64,000 nt of DNA from SIG307 sp964609025 (GCA_964609025.1 CAZSQM010000003.1:1-64000); one strand, 5' to 3'; counted from the first letter of the stretch, positions 1-7,596 are shown. Numbers and translations: made by a program. The notes: generated from the letters alone by a model not told the origin.

Positions 1-202
1 GGTGATGAGTGAGGACTATATCCGTAACCATTTTGAGGACATCAGAAGATATGCGAGTGTGGTGGAAAACAGGGGAGATGATGAATACTGTACGATGGAA
101 GCAACGCTGAAAGATAATGCCTGTGTGTTGGAGGAATGTCGGAAGTACGGTGTAAATTATATTCTGATTGAGGAAGAATATGCAGTAGATTTTAAAATAT
201 AA
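1..202 (+). CDS. C-terminal fragment of an unrecognised protein
   Basis: The open frame runs in from the left edge and ends at a TAA at 200-202, so only about the last 66 residues are visible. A GTG and an ATG lie in frame at bases 2-7, but the true start is probably outside the window. The visible part is acidic, with a central stretch ending in CRKYGVNYILIEEEY. It has no membrane segment. The tail is vaguely like the C-terminus of small P-loop kinase-like proteins, but the nucleotide-binding part is not visible, so I assign no function. Confidence 0.6.
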   Translation, partial: VMSEDYIRNHFEDIRRYASVVENRGDDEYCTMEATLKDNACVLEECRKYGVNYILIEEEYAVDFKI

Positions 203-307
203 GTCTGCCTGTTTCGTGAATGCAACAGGGCATAGAGAGGTAAAATTGACGAATATGCCCCCGGACGAAGTAAGTATAGAGTTTTAAGATAGGAGCTGAT
301 AGAGGTT

Positions 308-766
308 ATGAAAAAAATAAAAATGTTATTCGTTGTTACACTTTGCTTTTGCCTGACCGGATGCGGGAATGGGTTTGCCAAAAGAGAGTATGATTCTGAC
401 AAAAAAATTGCAAAAACGGAAGATCGTTATGCAAAAGAAGGTTCTGTATTCAATCCGATTGAGGGAGGATATTCGCTTACGGTTTCTAAGTTTAACGGAC
501 GCCAGACGCTTTGGTCGGAACGGTTAGAAGGAGAACAGGAGATTGACATTGACTTTTCTTTCAGCATTTCGGAAGGAAAAGCCAAAATAGTACATATCGA
601 CGCGGACGGAAACGTTACAACAGTGCTTGAGTGTACGCCGGATACTTCAACAGAGGGGTATGTGACAAAAGAGGTTTCGTTAAAAAAGGGGAAGAACAGA
701 TTAAAAATTGTCGGGTACGATTGCGTGGATGTAGAGCTGGAGATGCTTTTTGAAGTGTCAGAATGA
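308..766 (+). CDS. small predicted lipoprotein
   Basis: A 152-residue protein with a classic lipoprotein signal: KK near the start, a hydrophobic stretch and the lipobox LTGC, with Cys at about residue 19. It is therefore predicted to be diacylated and anchored on the outer face of the membrane. The mature part is charged and rich in short beta-like stretches, with no domain I recognise. A GAGG lies just upstream of the ATG at 308. It stands alone, with about 100 bp of non-coding sequence before it. Confidence 0.75.
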   Translation: MKKIKMLFVVTLCFCLTGCGNGFAKREYDSDKKIAKTEDRYAKEGSVFNPIEGGYSLTVSKFNGRQTLWSERLEGEQEIDIDFSFSISEGKAKIVHIDADGNVTTVLECTPDTSTEGYVTKEVSLKKGKNRLKIVGYDCVDVELEMLFEVSE

Positions 767-793
767 TAAGAATGTGCGGATGAGGGGATTAGA

Positions 794-1121
794 ATGGAAC
801 AGAAGATATTTTCCAAGTGCGGTATGCGCTGTGATTTATGCCTGACCCGAATACGTTATCTGTGACGGCTGTTGCAGTGAGAGTAAGGATGCAGTATTAT
901 TCAGTCCGGGCTGTGAAGCCAGAAAATGCGTGATAGAAAAAGGCTACCTTCATTGCGGATATTGTGAAAAGTATCCCTGCAGTATCTTTCCGGCAGAACC
1001 GGCAGAGGAAGAGGTAATTCAAAAGATAGAAGTGGAAAAGCAGTGGACATGGGAAGAGGAAAAGCTGATGGAAGCCTATTCTTGTAAGAAGAATATGGAT
1101 GAGTTTCGAAAAAATCGGTAA
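794..1121 (+). pseudogene. DUF3795-family protein, internally deleted and frameshifted
   Basis: The frame from ATG 794 begins MEQKIFSKCGMRCDLCLT, the Cys-rich N-terminus of DUF3795 proteins. It hits a TGA about 23 codons later. From 855 the +1 frame continues with VICDGCCSE and the Cys-rich segment KCVIEKGYLHCGYCEKYPC, ending at 1121. Family members normally have an inter-cysteine stretch of roughly 25-30 residues between these parts (from memory), so a deletion that also shifts frame best explains the break. The 3' part could only be made from an internal start. The stop lies 4 bp before the first left cassette repeat. Confidence 0.75.
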
Positions 1122-1125
1122 ATAA

Positions 1126-1209
1126 GAATTGAGCGAGCTTTTTGGCGAGCGATGACAATTGAACGTAAGTTCAATTGTATGGGAGGTTGCATAGAAGTAA
1201 AAAAATTAG
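1126..1209 (+). repeat. left cassette repeat, copy A
   Basis: This 84-bp unit recurs at 2430-2513 with about six or seven mismatches and no gaps. It contains a short direct repeat of GCGAGC and then a perfect palindrome, ACAATTGAAC-GTAA-GTTCAATTGT, at about 1154-1177. Both copies lie immediately before an unrelated gene in the same orientation. Both also keep a short reading frame with residues TIERKFNCMG, although copy B has CTG instead of ATG at its start. Confidence 0.85.
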
Positions 1210-1243
1210 AATTTGTCCAAGAAAGGTTATATGGTACAACAAA

Positions 1244-1774
1244 ATGAAGATAATTTCAATTGCTGCCGTAACAGCAGGCGGAAAAACAACTATTGTAAAT
1301 GAATTGAAAAAACAAATTCCGAATACAAAATCTCTCCATTTTGATGAATATTCTTTTGAAGGTGAAGTTGATGATTTCTATACTTGGACGAAGCAAGGAG
1401 CGGACTATAATGTATGGAATTTGAATCCGTTGATAAAAGATATTCTTGAAATAAAGAAAAACTCAGATTGTGAATACTTGCTGTTAGATTATCCTTTCGC
1501 ATACTGCCATAAAGCATTAAGCCAATATATTGATTGTGCAATTTTCATAGATACTCCATTAGATATTGTAATGGCAAGAAGAATTTTGCGTGATATGGGT
1601 AATGCAACAGGTGATGAAATAAGACAAAATATGGAGATATACCTCAAGTATGCCAGAATTGCTTATACTCAAATGATAAAAGATGTTTTGCCATCATCGG
1701 ATTACATAATAGATGGAACAAAAGAACTATCAGAAAAGACTGACGAAATAAAAAAGATAATGTTATCCCTTTAA
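1244..1774 (+). CDS. P-loop NTPase, uridine kinase-like
   Basis: A 176-residue cytoplasmic protein. The N-terminal beta strand leads into the Walker A loop AVTAGGKTT, where the usual first Gly is Ala. It is followed by HFDEYSF, a LLLDYPFAY strand and a C-terminal lid-like region containing ARRILRDMGNATGDEIRQN. This layout fits small nucleoside/uridine kinase-like P-loop proteins, but the substrate cannot be read from sequence. I prefer ATG 1244 over the upstream in-frame 1175, because 1175 lies inside the repeat and the extra residues do not look like family sequence. The ribosome-binding site is weak (GAAAGG about 17 bp upstream). The gene is the cargo of cassette A. Confidence 0.75.
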   Translation: MKIISIAAVTAGGKTTIVNELKKQIPNTKSLHFDEYSFEGEVDDFYTWTKQGADYNVWNLNPLIKDILEIKKNSDCEYLLLDYPFAYCHKALSQYIDCAIFIDTPLDIVMARRILRDMGNATGDEIRQNMEIYLKYARIAYTQMIKDVLPSSDYIIDGTKELSEKTDEIKKIMLSL

Positions 1775-1831
1775 ATCCCAATTTATAGAACTGAACAAAT
1801 CAGAATGTTGTAGCGGTAAGCAGTATGGAGG
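1773..1831 (+). repeat. right cassette repeat, copy A
   Basis: This 59-bp unit starts in the stop codon of the kinase-like gene and recurs at 2969-3027, directly after the cargo gene of the second cassette. There are about five substitutions and no gaps. The shared core includes CAAATCAGAATGTTGTAG and the end TATGGAGG, which contains a Shine-Dalgarno-like GGAGG. Confidence 0.85.
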
Positions 1832-1935
1832 AACGAATCCTTAATTATTTGGATATGTCGGAAGAACAGCGAGAAAATGATTTATTTGAGTTTTAGTACG
1901 AAAACTACCTATTTTTCTTTGAAGAGGAGATGTGA
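1824..1935 (+). pseudogene. short acidic ORF with an in-frame TAG
   Basis: From ATG 1824, in the last bases of the right repeat, a frame reads 23 acidic residues beginning MEERILNYLDMSEEQ. It stops at TAG 1893-1895 and then continues in frame for 12 further residues rich in F and E to TGA 1933-1935, just before the PAS gene ATG. It could be a nonsense-mutated leader gene or chance. No family is recognised. Confidence 0.3.
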
Positions 1936-2322
1936 ATGATGCTGAATCAAATGATAAAAAGTGTACTTGAACAAGACAGAGCTTCTGTTGTGCTGTGTGA
2001 TCTTAATCATGTGATTGTATATATGAATCCGGCAGCAATCAGAAGATACGAAAAGCGTGGAGGAGCCGCTCTTTTAGGAAAGAGTTTATTAAATTGTCAC
2101 AATGAAAAATCGAATCAGATGATTGAAAAGGTTGTAGCATGGTTTGATGAAAATCAAAATAATAATATGATTTATACGTATCGTAACGAAAAGGAAAATA
2201 AAGACGTATATATGGTGGCATTAAGAGATGAGGATAAAAAACTGATTGGATATTATGAAAAACATGAATATCGAGATGCAGAAACCGCAGCTGTTTATGA
2301 TTTTTCAAACTCCCTTGTATAG
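1936..2322 (+). CDS. small stand-alone PAS-domain protein
   Basis: A 128-residue protein made almost wholly of one PAS fold. It has an N-terminal helix, VVLCDLNHVIVYMNPAAI, then GGAALLGKSLLNCHN, and the final strands VYMVALRDEDKKLIGYYEKHEYR. It has no kinase, HTH or cyclase output domain and no membrane segment. It probably acts as a soluble sensor or binding protein, with ligand and partner unknown. GAGGAG lies 6-11 bp before the ATG at 1936. It lies between the two cassettes and may belong to the older chromosomal background. Family identification is good; function is not. Confidence 0.8.
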   Translation: MMLNQMIKSVLEQDRASVVLCDLNHVIVYMNPAAIRRYEKRGGAALLGKSLLNCHNEKSNQMIEKVVAWFDENQNNNMIYTYRNEKENKDVYMVALRDEDKKLIGYYEKHEYRDAETAAVYDFSNSLV

Positions 2323-2429
2323 AGGCCAGGGTAGTGGAAAATAAATGCTTCATTCTTTGTATGAGCGTAATGCATGTTGCAAGGGCGGTGCACGTGAAAA
2401 AGCATCAAAACAATTTGCTGCAAAATTTT

Positions 2430-2513
2430 GAATTGAGCGAGCTCTTTTGCGAGCGCTGACAATTGAACGTAAGTTCAATTGTATGGGAGACTGCATAGAA
2501 GTAAAAAAATAAG
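2430..2513 (+). repeat. left cassette repeat, copy B
   Basis: Second copy of the 84-bp left unit (see 1126-1209). The palindrome ACAATTGAAC-GTAA-GTTCAATTGT is fully conserved. Differences fall mainly in the flanking GCGAGC region and at the GGTTGC/GACTGC site. Confidence 0.85.
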
Positions 2514-2558
2514 AAGTTATCGATTTGGTAAAATTATATTTTATGGAGGATTAATTGG

Positions 2559-2966
2559 ATGAAATATTATAGAGTACATTCAGAGGATATTGCATATTTG
2601 ACCCAACAACCAAGAGGTATATTTACCGCAATTTATAAGTTGGTAGAGGCAAAAATTCTATCTGAGGATGAAGAAAAAGAGTATTGGAAAAATAGAGAAT
2701 ACTTTGAAAAGGAATTACCAGTACCCCCTTTTTATGAAAACGGGAATACAGAAAATGCAATAACTTGGTTCAAGGATACAGAAGATGGAAATAGAATATA
2801 TCAGGAGATGGATTTCTATAGAAGAATGGCATCAAAATATGGTCTTAAGTTGTTGATGACTGAATGTGAAGAAGTACCTGGAGATATTATTTATGAGGAT
2901 GATTATCAAATCGCAGTAATAAATCAAAAAGGAGATTTGAAAACAAGAGTAACATTAGTCTGTTAA
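2559..2966 (+). CDS. uncharacterised protein, cargo of cassette B
   Basis: A 135-residue soluble protein starting at ATG 2559 behind TTATGGAGGA. It is rich in acidic and aromatic residues, with a central PVPPFYENGNTENAITWFKD motif and a C-terminal half of short strands. I recall similar uncharacterised Firmicutes proteins but no assigned function, and I see no catalytic motif. Its position between two cassette repeats is the only functional hint. Confidence 0.7.
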   Translation: MKYYRVHSEDIAYLTQQPRGIFTAIYKLVEAKILSEDEEKEYWKNREYFEKELPVPPFYENGNTENAITWFKDTEDGNRIYQEMDFYRRMASKYGLKLLMTECEEVPGDIIYEDDYQIAVINQKGDLKTRVTLVC

Positions 2967-2968
2967 TA

Positions 2969-3027
2969 AAATTCCAATTGATAGAACTGGACAAATCAGA
3001 ATGTTGTAGAGGTAAGCGGTATGGAGG
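2969..3027 (+). repeat. right cassette repeat, copy B
   Basis: Second copy of the 59-bp right unit (see 1773-1831), starting 3 bp after the stop codon of the cargo gene and ending in TATGGAGG, 6 bp before the methyltransferase ATG. Confidence 0.85.
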
Positions 3028-3033
3028 TGGAAA

Positions 3034-3789
3034 ATGAATATACAAGAGAGTATTAGTGCCACAAGGGAAGAATTCGAGAAAAGTTTTTCTTTGGGGGAGT
3101 TTTATAACAGGCAAACGCAGGATGCAGAACACTTGCGGCGGATCATTGATTTTTTACATATAAAAGATGATATGAGAATTCTTGATTTGGGTGTCGGAAG
3201 CGGATATCTGTCTTTTCCGATAGCAAAAGAAAATGCTGCCTGCGAAGTAACGGGATTGGATATTGTTGCAAAGGCATTGGAAACAAATCGTGAAAGAGCT
3301 AAGAAAGAAAAAATAAGCAATCTGTTATTTGTATGCTATGACGGAATTGATTTTCCGTTTGAAGCAGACAGTTTTGATATGGTTATAACAAGATATGCAT
3401 TACATCATTTTCCGGATATTGAACACAGTATTTGTGAAGTGGCAAGAGTTCTTAAAGAAAACGGATTTTTCTTTCTATCTGATCCATGTCCCAATGAATG
3501 CGATTATAGCAGATTTGTTGATGATTATATGCAGCTGAAAAAGGACGGGCATATAAAGTTTTACACAAAGCAGGAATGGCAGGATATGTGTAGTAAGCAC
3601 GGGATGAGAACAGTTGACTCCTTTGATAGTATAATACGTTTTCCGAAGAAAAAAGAAACAGCATACGGATTTGAAGAGGTATTAAAAAGACATACTAAGT
3701 CAATTATAGAGAGTTATGACTTCGTGGAAACCGATACCGAACTATATATCACAGAACAAGTAAATAATATTTTATTTGTGAAGAAATGA
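3034..3789 (+). CDS. class I SAM-dependent methyltransferase (type 11)
   Basis: A 251-residue cytoplasmic enzyme. Motif I, ILDLGVGSGYLS (residues 49-60), forms the SAM-binding loop. An acidic residue in TGLDIV and the post-motif FDMVITRYALHHF complete a UbiE/type-11 fold. The C-terminal region probably determines the substrate, which cannot be read. The start at 3034 is set by GGAGGTGG from the cassette right repeat. The stop overlaps the possible upstream start of the next gene (ATGA), which suggests co-transcription with the YbaK-like gene. Confidence 0.85.
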   Translation: MNIQESISATREEFEKSFSLGEFYNRQTQDAEHLRRIIDFLHIKDDMRILDLGVGSGYLSFPIAKENAACEVTGLDIVAKALETNRERAKKEKISNLLFVCYDGIDFPFEADSFDMVITRYALHHFPDIEHSICEVARVLKENGFFFLSDPCPNECDYSRFVDDYMQLKKDGHIKFYTKQEWQDMCSKHGMRTVDSFDSIIRFPKKKETAYGFEEVLKRHTKSIIESYDFVETDTELYITEQVNNILFVKK

Positions 3790-3803
3790 ATTTGGGGGCA
3801 AAT

Positions 3804-4277
3804 ATGTCGAACGAAAAAGTAAAAGAGTATTTTAAATCCGTTGGAATAGAAAACCGAATCAAAGAATTCAACGAATCCAGCGCAACCGTGGAGCTTGCCG
3901 CTCATGCGCTCGGCTGCACTCCGGATAGAATAGCAAAAACACTATCATTTAAAGTGAAGGACGACTGTATTCTTATTGTAACCGCAGGGGATGTTAAAAT
4001 CGACAATTCGAAATACAAAGCACAATTCGGAGTGAAAGCAGTTATGCTCAAATTCGATGAGGTAGCAGAGCTTATAGGACATACTGTCGGCGGTGTTTGT
4101 CCGTTTGCGGTAAATGAAGGGGTAAAGATTTATCTCGATGAATCGCTTAAGCGGTTTGAAACGGTATTTCCGGGGTGCGGTAGTTCAAACAGTGCAATCG
4201 AACTTACGATAGACGAGCTTGAAAAATATTCGGGATTTATTGCCTGGATAGACGTTTGCAGGCTAAAGAACGCATAG
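3804..4277 (+). CDS. YbaK/EbsC-family aminoacyl-tRNA deacylase
   Basis: A 157-residue YbaK/ProX-type domain. Members hydrolyse mischarged aminoacyl-tRNAs in trans, often Cys- or Ala-tRNA(Pro). Visible features are CTPDRIAKTLSFKV, TAGDVKIDNSKY and the family-typical GHTVGGVCPFAV, which shapes the active-site pocket. An upstream ATG at 3786 overlaps the methyltransferase stop. ATG 3804 is preferred because TTTGGGGG lies about 6 bp before it and the family N-terminus matches MSNEKVKEYF. The exact editing substrate cannot be told. Confidence 0.88.
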   Translation: MSNEKVKEYFKSVGIENRIKEFNESSATVELAAHALGCTPDRIAKTLSFKVKDDCILIVTAGDVKIDNSKYKAQFGVKAVMLKFDEVAELIGHTVGGVCPFAVNEGVKIYLDESLKRFETVFPGCGSSNSAIELTIDELEKYSGFIAWIDVCRLKNA

Positions 4278-4348
4278 AATATGCGCTTTTACCTATTGTT
4301 TTGAATGAAAGATAAGAGTCAAATACCGGTTTGTAGGAGGAAAAATGA

Positions 4349-4498
4349 GTGAGCAAGCTGAAAAAGAAGGAAGAAAAAAGAACAGACCGACAGGAAAAAA
4401 AGGAGAAGATGGGATGCTCCGTTTATGACGTATTGCAGGATATCGGACGGACAATGTTACTTTCTCCGAAGCCGTGGAAGCCGGGGGAGAGGAGATGA
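4349..4498 (+). CDS. possible 49-residue basic protein
   Basis: A GTG at 4349 sits 8 bp behind AGGAGG. It opens a 49-codon frame starting with a Lys/Glu-rich helix and ending YDVLQDIGRTMLLSPKPWKP plus four residues. It stops at 4496-4498, 7 bp before the GNAT gene. The strong ribosome-binding site and tight spacing favour a real gene coupled to the acetyltransferase. An ATG at 4345 in another frame gives only 27 residues and has poorer spacing. Function unknown. Confidence 0.45.
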   Translation: MSKLKKKEEKRTDRQEKKEKMGCSVYDVLQDIGRTMLLSPKPWKPGERR

Positions 4499-4505
4499 CG
4501 GTAGT

Positions 4506-5117
4506 ATGGACAGAAGCGGAAAAGAGAGTTTTATTCGAGTGGCGACAATAGCTGATGCGCCAATGCTATTGGAAATCTATGCGCCTTATGTGAAGAATAC
4601 GGCGATTACCTTTGAATATGATGTGCCGTCGGAAGAAGAATTTAAGAGAAGAATAGAACATATTTTAAGGAAATACCCGTATTTGGTTGCGGAAAGCAAC
4701 GGTGAAATCGTCGGCTATGCCTATGCGGGTCCGTTTCATGAAAGACCTGCCTATGAGTGGGCGGTAGAAACCAGTATTTATGTAAGGCAGGATAAGAAGC
4801 ACCTTGGGATTGGGAAGCAATTATACGGAGAATTGGAGAAATTTTTAAAACTTCAAAACATTCTTAATTTGAACGCCTGCATTGCTTATCCGGAAATAGA
4901 AGATGAATATTTAACAAAGAACAGCGTGCAGTTTCATCGGCACCTGGGGTATGAAACAGTAGGAGAATTTCATAAATGCGGGTTTAAGTTTAATCGCTGG
5001 TATAACGTGGTTTGGATGGAAAAGCAGATAGGAGAACACTCGGAACAACCGCTCCCGGTAAAATCATTTGCGGAAATAATTTGTCCAAGTATAAGGAGAG
5101 TATGGGGCGTTGATTAA
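4506..5117 (+). CDS. GNAT N-acetyltransferase, phosphinothricin acetyltransferase-like
   Basis: A 203-residue GNAT-fold acetyltransferase. It shows IRVATIADAPMLLEIYAPYV, then TAITFEYDVPSEEEF, the acetyl-CoA loop HLGIGKQLYGELE and the C-terminal FHRHLGYETVGEFHKCGFKF. This order matches the Pat/YwnH-type group, which acetylates small amines including phosphinothricin or methionine derivatives; the actual substrate is unknown. The long upstream frame from 4425 has no family resemblance. ATG 4506 with GGAG 11 bp before it gives a normal N-terminus. About 25-30 C-terminal residues beyond the family core look unusual. Confidence 0.85.
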   Translation: MDRSGKESFIRVATIADAPMLLEIYAPYVKNTAITFEYDVPSEEEFKRRIEHILRKYPYLVAESNGEIVGYAYAGPFHERPAYEWAVETSIYVRQDKKHLGIGKQLYGELEKFLKLQNILNLNACIAYPEIEDEYLTKNSVQFHRHLGYETVGEFHKCGFKFNRWYNVVWMEKQIGEHSEQPLPVKSFAEIICPSIRRVWGVD

Positions 5118-5178
5118 AAAGGATGTGGAAGCATTACGAAAAATTATGTGACAGGATGAAAGGATAGAGGCAGTCGGA

Positions 5179-5553
5179 ATGAAATGGAAAGAACGAGCGA
5201 AGAAACTTAAAACAGAGATTCCTACCATATTTTTAGCTTTAAAGGATAAGGATACTCCGATCATCGCAAAATTTTTTGCGGGAATAACCGTGGCCTACGC
5301 ACTTTCTCCGATTGATTTAGTGCCGGATTTTATTCCGGTTCTGGGATATTTGGATGATGTCATATTACTGCCTGCGCTTGTCGCAGTAACAATTAAATTT
5401 ATACCAAAAGATATTTTAGAAAAAAACCGTAAATTATCTGAGGGAATGTGGAAAAGCGGAAAGCCGAAGAAATGGTACTATGCTGTTCCGATTGTATTCA
5501 TTTGGATTGTTATCATTGGGTTAGTCATAAGAAAAACACATCAGATGACGTAG
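5179..5553 (+). CDS. DUF1232 (YkvA-like) membrane protein
   Basis: A 124-residue protein. The central DUF1232 signature AYALSPIDLVPDFIPVLGYL, followed by DDV, is clear, and a C-terminal hydrophobic helix (about residues 100-117) should anchor it. The family is widespread in bacteria and has no established biochemical role. AAGGATAGAGG precedes the ATG. Just upstream, at 5110-5151, a 13-codon TTG frame overlaps the GNAT stop and may be a gene remnant. Confidence 0.85.
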   Translation: MKWKERAKKLKTEIPTIFLALKDKDTPIIAKFFAGITVAYALSPIDLVPDFIPVLGYLDDVILLPALVAVTIKFIPKDILEKNRKLSEGMWKSGKPKKWYYAVPIVFIWIVIIGLVIRKTHQMT

Positions 5554-5580
5554 GAGTTAGGCGAGTAAGGAGGAAAGAGT

Positions 5581-7596
5581 ATGGATTTACAGCGGTTTAC
5601 CGAGGAGCAGCGGACGGCGATTACCCATAGGGAAGGTCCTATGCTGGTGCTTGCGGGGCCGGGGAGCGGGAAAACCACGGTGATTACGGAACGGGTGCGG
5701 TTTTTGATTGAGGAATGCGGCGTGTACCCGGGGAATATTCTGGTGATTACTTTTACCAATGCGGCGGCGGAAGAGATGAAGGAACGGTATGAAGCACTGT
5801 GTCCGGCGGCAGGAGGACGGGTAAATTTCGGCACGTTCCATGCGGTGTTCTTTAAAATCTTAAAGTTTGCGTATCATTACGATGCGGCAAATATTTTAAA
5901 GGAGGAGGAACGGTACCGCATTCTACGGGAGATTGCCTGCGCCAGAATGCAGCAGGAGATTACGGACGAGAAAGAGTTTGTGGAAGCGGTGGGCGCTGAG
6001 ATTTCCAAAGTGAAAAACGAGCGTTTTTCTCTGGAAAGTTATTATTCCGCAAATTGTCCCGACGAAGTGTTTCGGGAAATTTATACGGAGTATGACCGCC
6101 GGCTTCGCAGAGAAAATAAGGTGGATTTTGACGATATGCAGCTGCTTTGTTATGAACTGCTGGCGAAGCGGCCGGATGTTTTGCGGCAGTGGCAGGAAAA
6201 GTACACCTATGTTTTGATTGACGAGTTTCAGGATATTAACCGGGTGCAGTACGACACGATACGGATGCTTGCGGCACCCGAGGATAATCTGTTTATTGTG
6301 GGGGACGATGACCAGTCGATTTACCGTTTCCGCGGTGCAAGACCGGAGCTGATGCTTCATTTTACCGAGGATTACAGGACGGCAAAGCAGGTGACCCTGC
6401 TTTGTAATTTTCGCTCGACGGCGCCGATTGTGCAGGCGGCGCTGCGTGTAATCGGAAATAACAGGAAGCGGTTTGACAAGGCGCTGTACGCGAAGGAGGA
6501 ACGGGGCGAGAAGGTGGAGTTTCGGCAGTATCCGGAACGGAAACGGGAGTGCGCGGAGCTTGCGGAGGAAATTGCGGTGCTGCATAAAACAGGCCTGCCG
6601 TGGCGGGAGATTGCGGTGCTGTACCGGACCAATCTGCAGACCAGGGCGATTATGGGAAAATTGATGGAATATAATATTCCGTTTAAAACGAGGGATTCCG
6701 TTCCGAATTTGTATGAACACTGGATTTGCAGGGATATTCTTGCCTACATAAAAATGGCGCAGGGAAACAGGGAGCGCAGCACGTTTTTACAGATGATGAA
6801 CCGGCCGAAACGGTATCTTTCAAGGGAAGCACTGGATACGCCGGAGGTGGATTTTGAACGGTTAAAGGCGTACTACGGGGACAAGGACTATGTGGTAGAC
6901 CGGCTGGAAAAGCTGGAATATGACCTTGCCATGATAAAAGGGCTGAATCCGTTTGCCGCAGTCAATTATATCCGGCGGGCGGTGGGCTACGACGGCTTTT
7001 TAACCGAATACGCACAGTACCGCAGAATGCAGTCGGAGGATTTGTTTGAACTTTTGGCGGAGCTTCAGGAGGACGCGGCGGAGTACCCGGATTTTGAGGC
7101 GTGGTTTGCTCATATGAAGGAGTATTCCGAACAGCTGCAGCAGCAAAAACTGCGGGAGAAGAAGAAAATAACGGAGGCGGTGACGCTTTCCACCTACCAT
7201 TCCGCCAAGGGATTAGAGTATCATACGGTGTTTCTGCCGGAGTTAAACGAGGGGCTTACCCCGCACCGGCAGGCGGTACAGCCGGAGGATATGGAGGAGG
7301 AACGCCGGATGTTTTATGTGGCAATGACGAGGGCAAAACGGAGGCTGGTACTTTCCTGCATGAAGGAACTGCGGTCGAAGGAGCTTGTGCCGAGCCGGTT
7401 TGTAGGGGAGGTATTTCTTGATCGGGAACAGTTAAAGGCGGGGATGCGGGTGCGGCATACGGTTTACGGCGATGGCACGATTGTAGAAGCAGGCGAGGGA
7501 AGGCTTCGCATCCGCTTTGACCGGTTTCCGGAGGAAAAGGTGCTGAATGAGGCGTATTGTATACAGAGCGGACTGCTGCGGGCAGTTTCAGAGTAG
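5581..7596 (+). CDS. UvrD/PcrA-family superfamily 1 DNA helicase
   Basis: A 671-residue 3'-5' helicase with all SF1A motifs in order: TEEQ Q-motif region, Walker A GPGSGKTT (26-33), Walker B DEFQD, motif III GDDDQSIYRFRGA, motif IV CNFRS, motif V TYHSAKGLEYHTVF and motif VI VAMTRAKRR. The C-terminus (about 620-671) has the small beta-rich tail seen in PcrA. It is shorter than typical PcrA (about 720-750), so it may be a paralogue rather than the main repair helicase. AAGGAGG lies 7 bp before the ATG. Confidence 0.92.
   Translation: MDLQRFTEEQRTAITHREGPMLVLAGPGSGKTTVITERVRFLIEECGVYPGNILVITFTNAAAEEMKERYEALCPAAGGRVNFGTFHAVFFKILKFAYHYDAANILKEEERYRILREIACARMQQEITDEKEFVEAVGAEISKVKNERFSLESYYSANCPDEVFREIYTEYDRRLRRENKVDFDDMQLLCYELLAKRPDVLRQWQEKYTYVLIDEFQDINRVQYDTIRMLAAPEDNLFIVGDDDQSIYRFRGARPELMLHFTEDYRTAKQVTLLCNFRSTAPIVQAALRVIGNNRKRFDKALYAKEERGEKVEFRQYPERKRECAELAEEIAVLHKTGLPWREIAVLYRTNLQTRAIMGKLMEYNIPFKTRDSVPNLYEHWICRDILAYIKMAQGNRERSTFLQMMNRPKRYLSREALDTPEVDFERLKAYYGDKDYVVDRLEKLEYDLAMIKGLNPFAAVNYIRRAVGYDGFLTEYAQYRRMQSEDLFELLAELQEDAAEYPDFEAWFAHMKEYSEQLQQQKLREKKKITEAVTLSTYHSAKGLEYHTVFLPELNEGLTPHRQAVQPEDMEEERRMFYVAMTRAKRRLVLSCMKELRSKELVPSRFVGEVFLDREQLKAGMRVRHTVYGDGTIVEAGEGRLRIRFDRFPEEKVLNEAYCIQSGLLRAVSE

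Larger units (their letters stand above)
1126..1831 (+). mobile_element. putative gene cassette A (left repeat, kinase-like gene, right repeat)
   Basis: A single gene is bounded by an 84-bp left unit and a 59-bp right unit. The same two units bound a different gene at 2430-3027. Same order, same orientation and unrelated cargo is the pattern of a cassette or small mobile unit. No recombinase or transposase is visible nearby. Mobility is inference; the paired repeats are directly seen. Confidence 0.45.
2430..3027 (+). mobile_element. putative gene cassette B (left repeat, orphan gene, right repeat)
   Basis: Same architecture as the unit at 1126-1831 but with a different cargo gene of 135 codons. 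Between the cassettes lie the short acidic ORF and the PAS gene. The right repeat ends in GGAGG, which serves as the ribosome-binding site of the following methyltransferase gene, so an insertion could have reset that gene's translation. No mobilising enzyme is visible. Confidence 0.45.

Noticed and set aside
1126..1210. possible riboswitch in the left repeat
   Set aside because: The palindrome is a single simple hairpin without a multi-stem aptamer or an expression platform, and the two downstream genes are unrelated; a cassette end fits better.
5110..5151. 13-codon TTG frame between the GNAT and DUF1232 genes
   Set aside because: Too short to support; mentioned only as a possible gene remnant.
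5923..6720. 265-residue open frame on the minus strand
   Set aside because: It lies wholly inside the helicase gene, is rich in His, Arg and Gln, shows no domain, and is a by-product of the helicase codon use.
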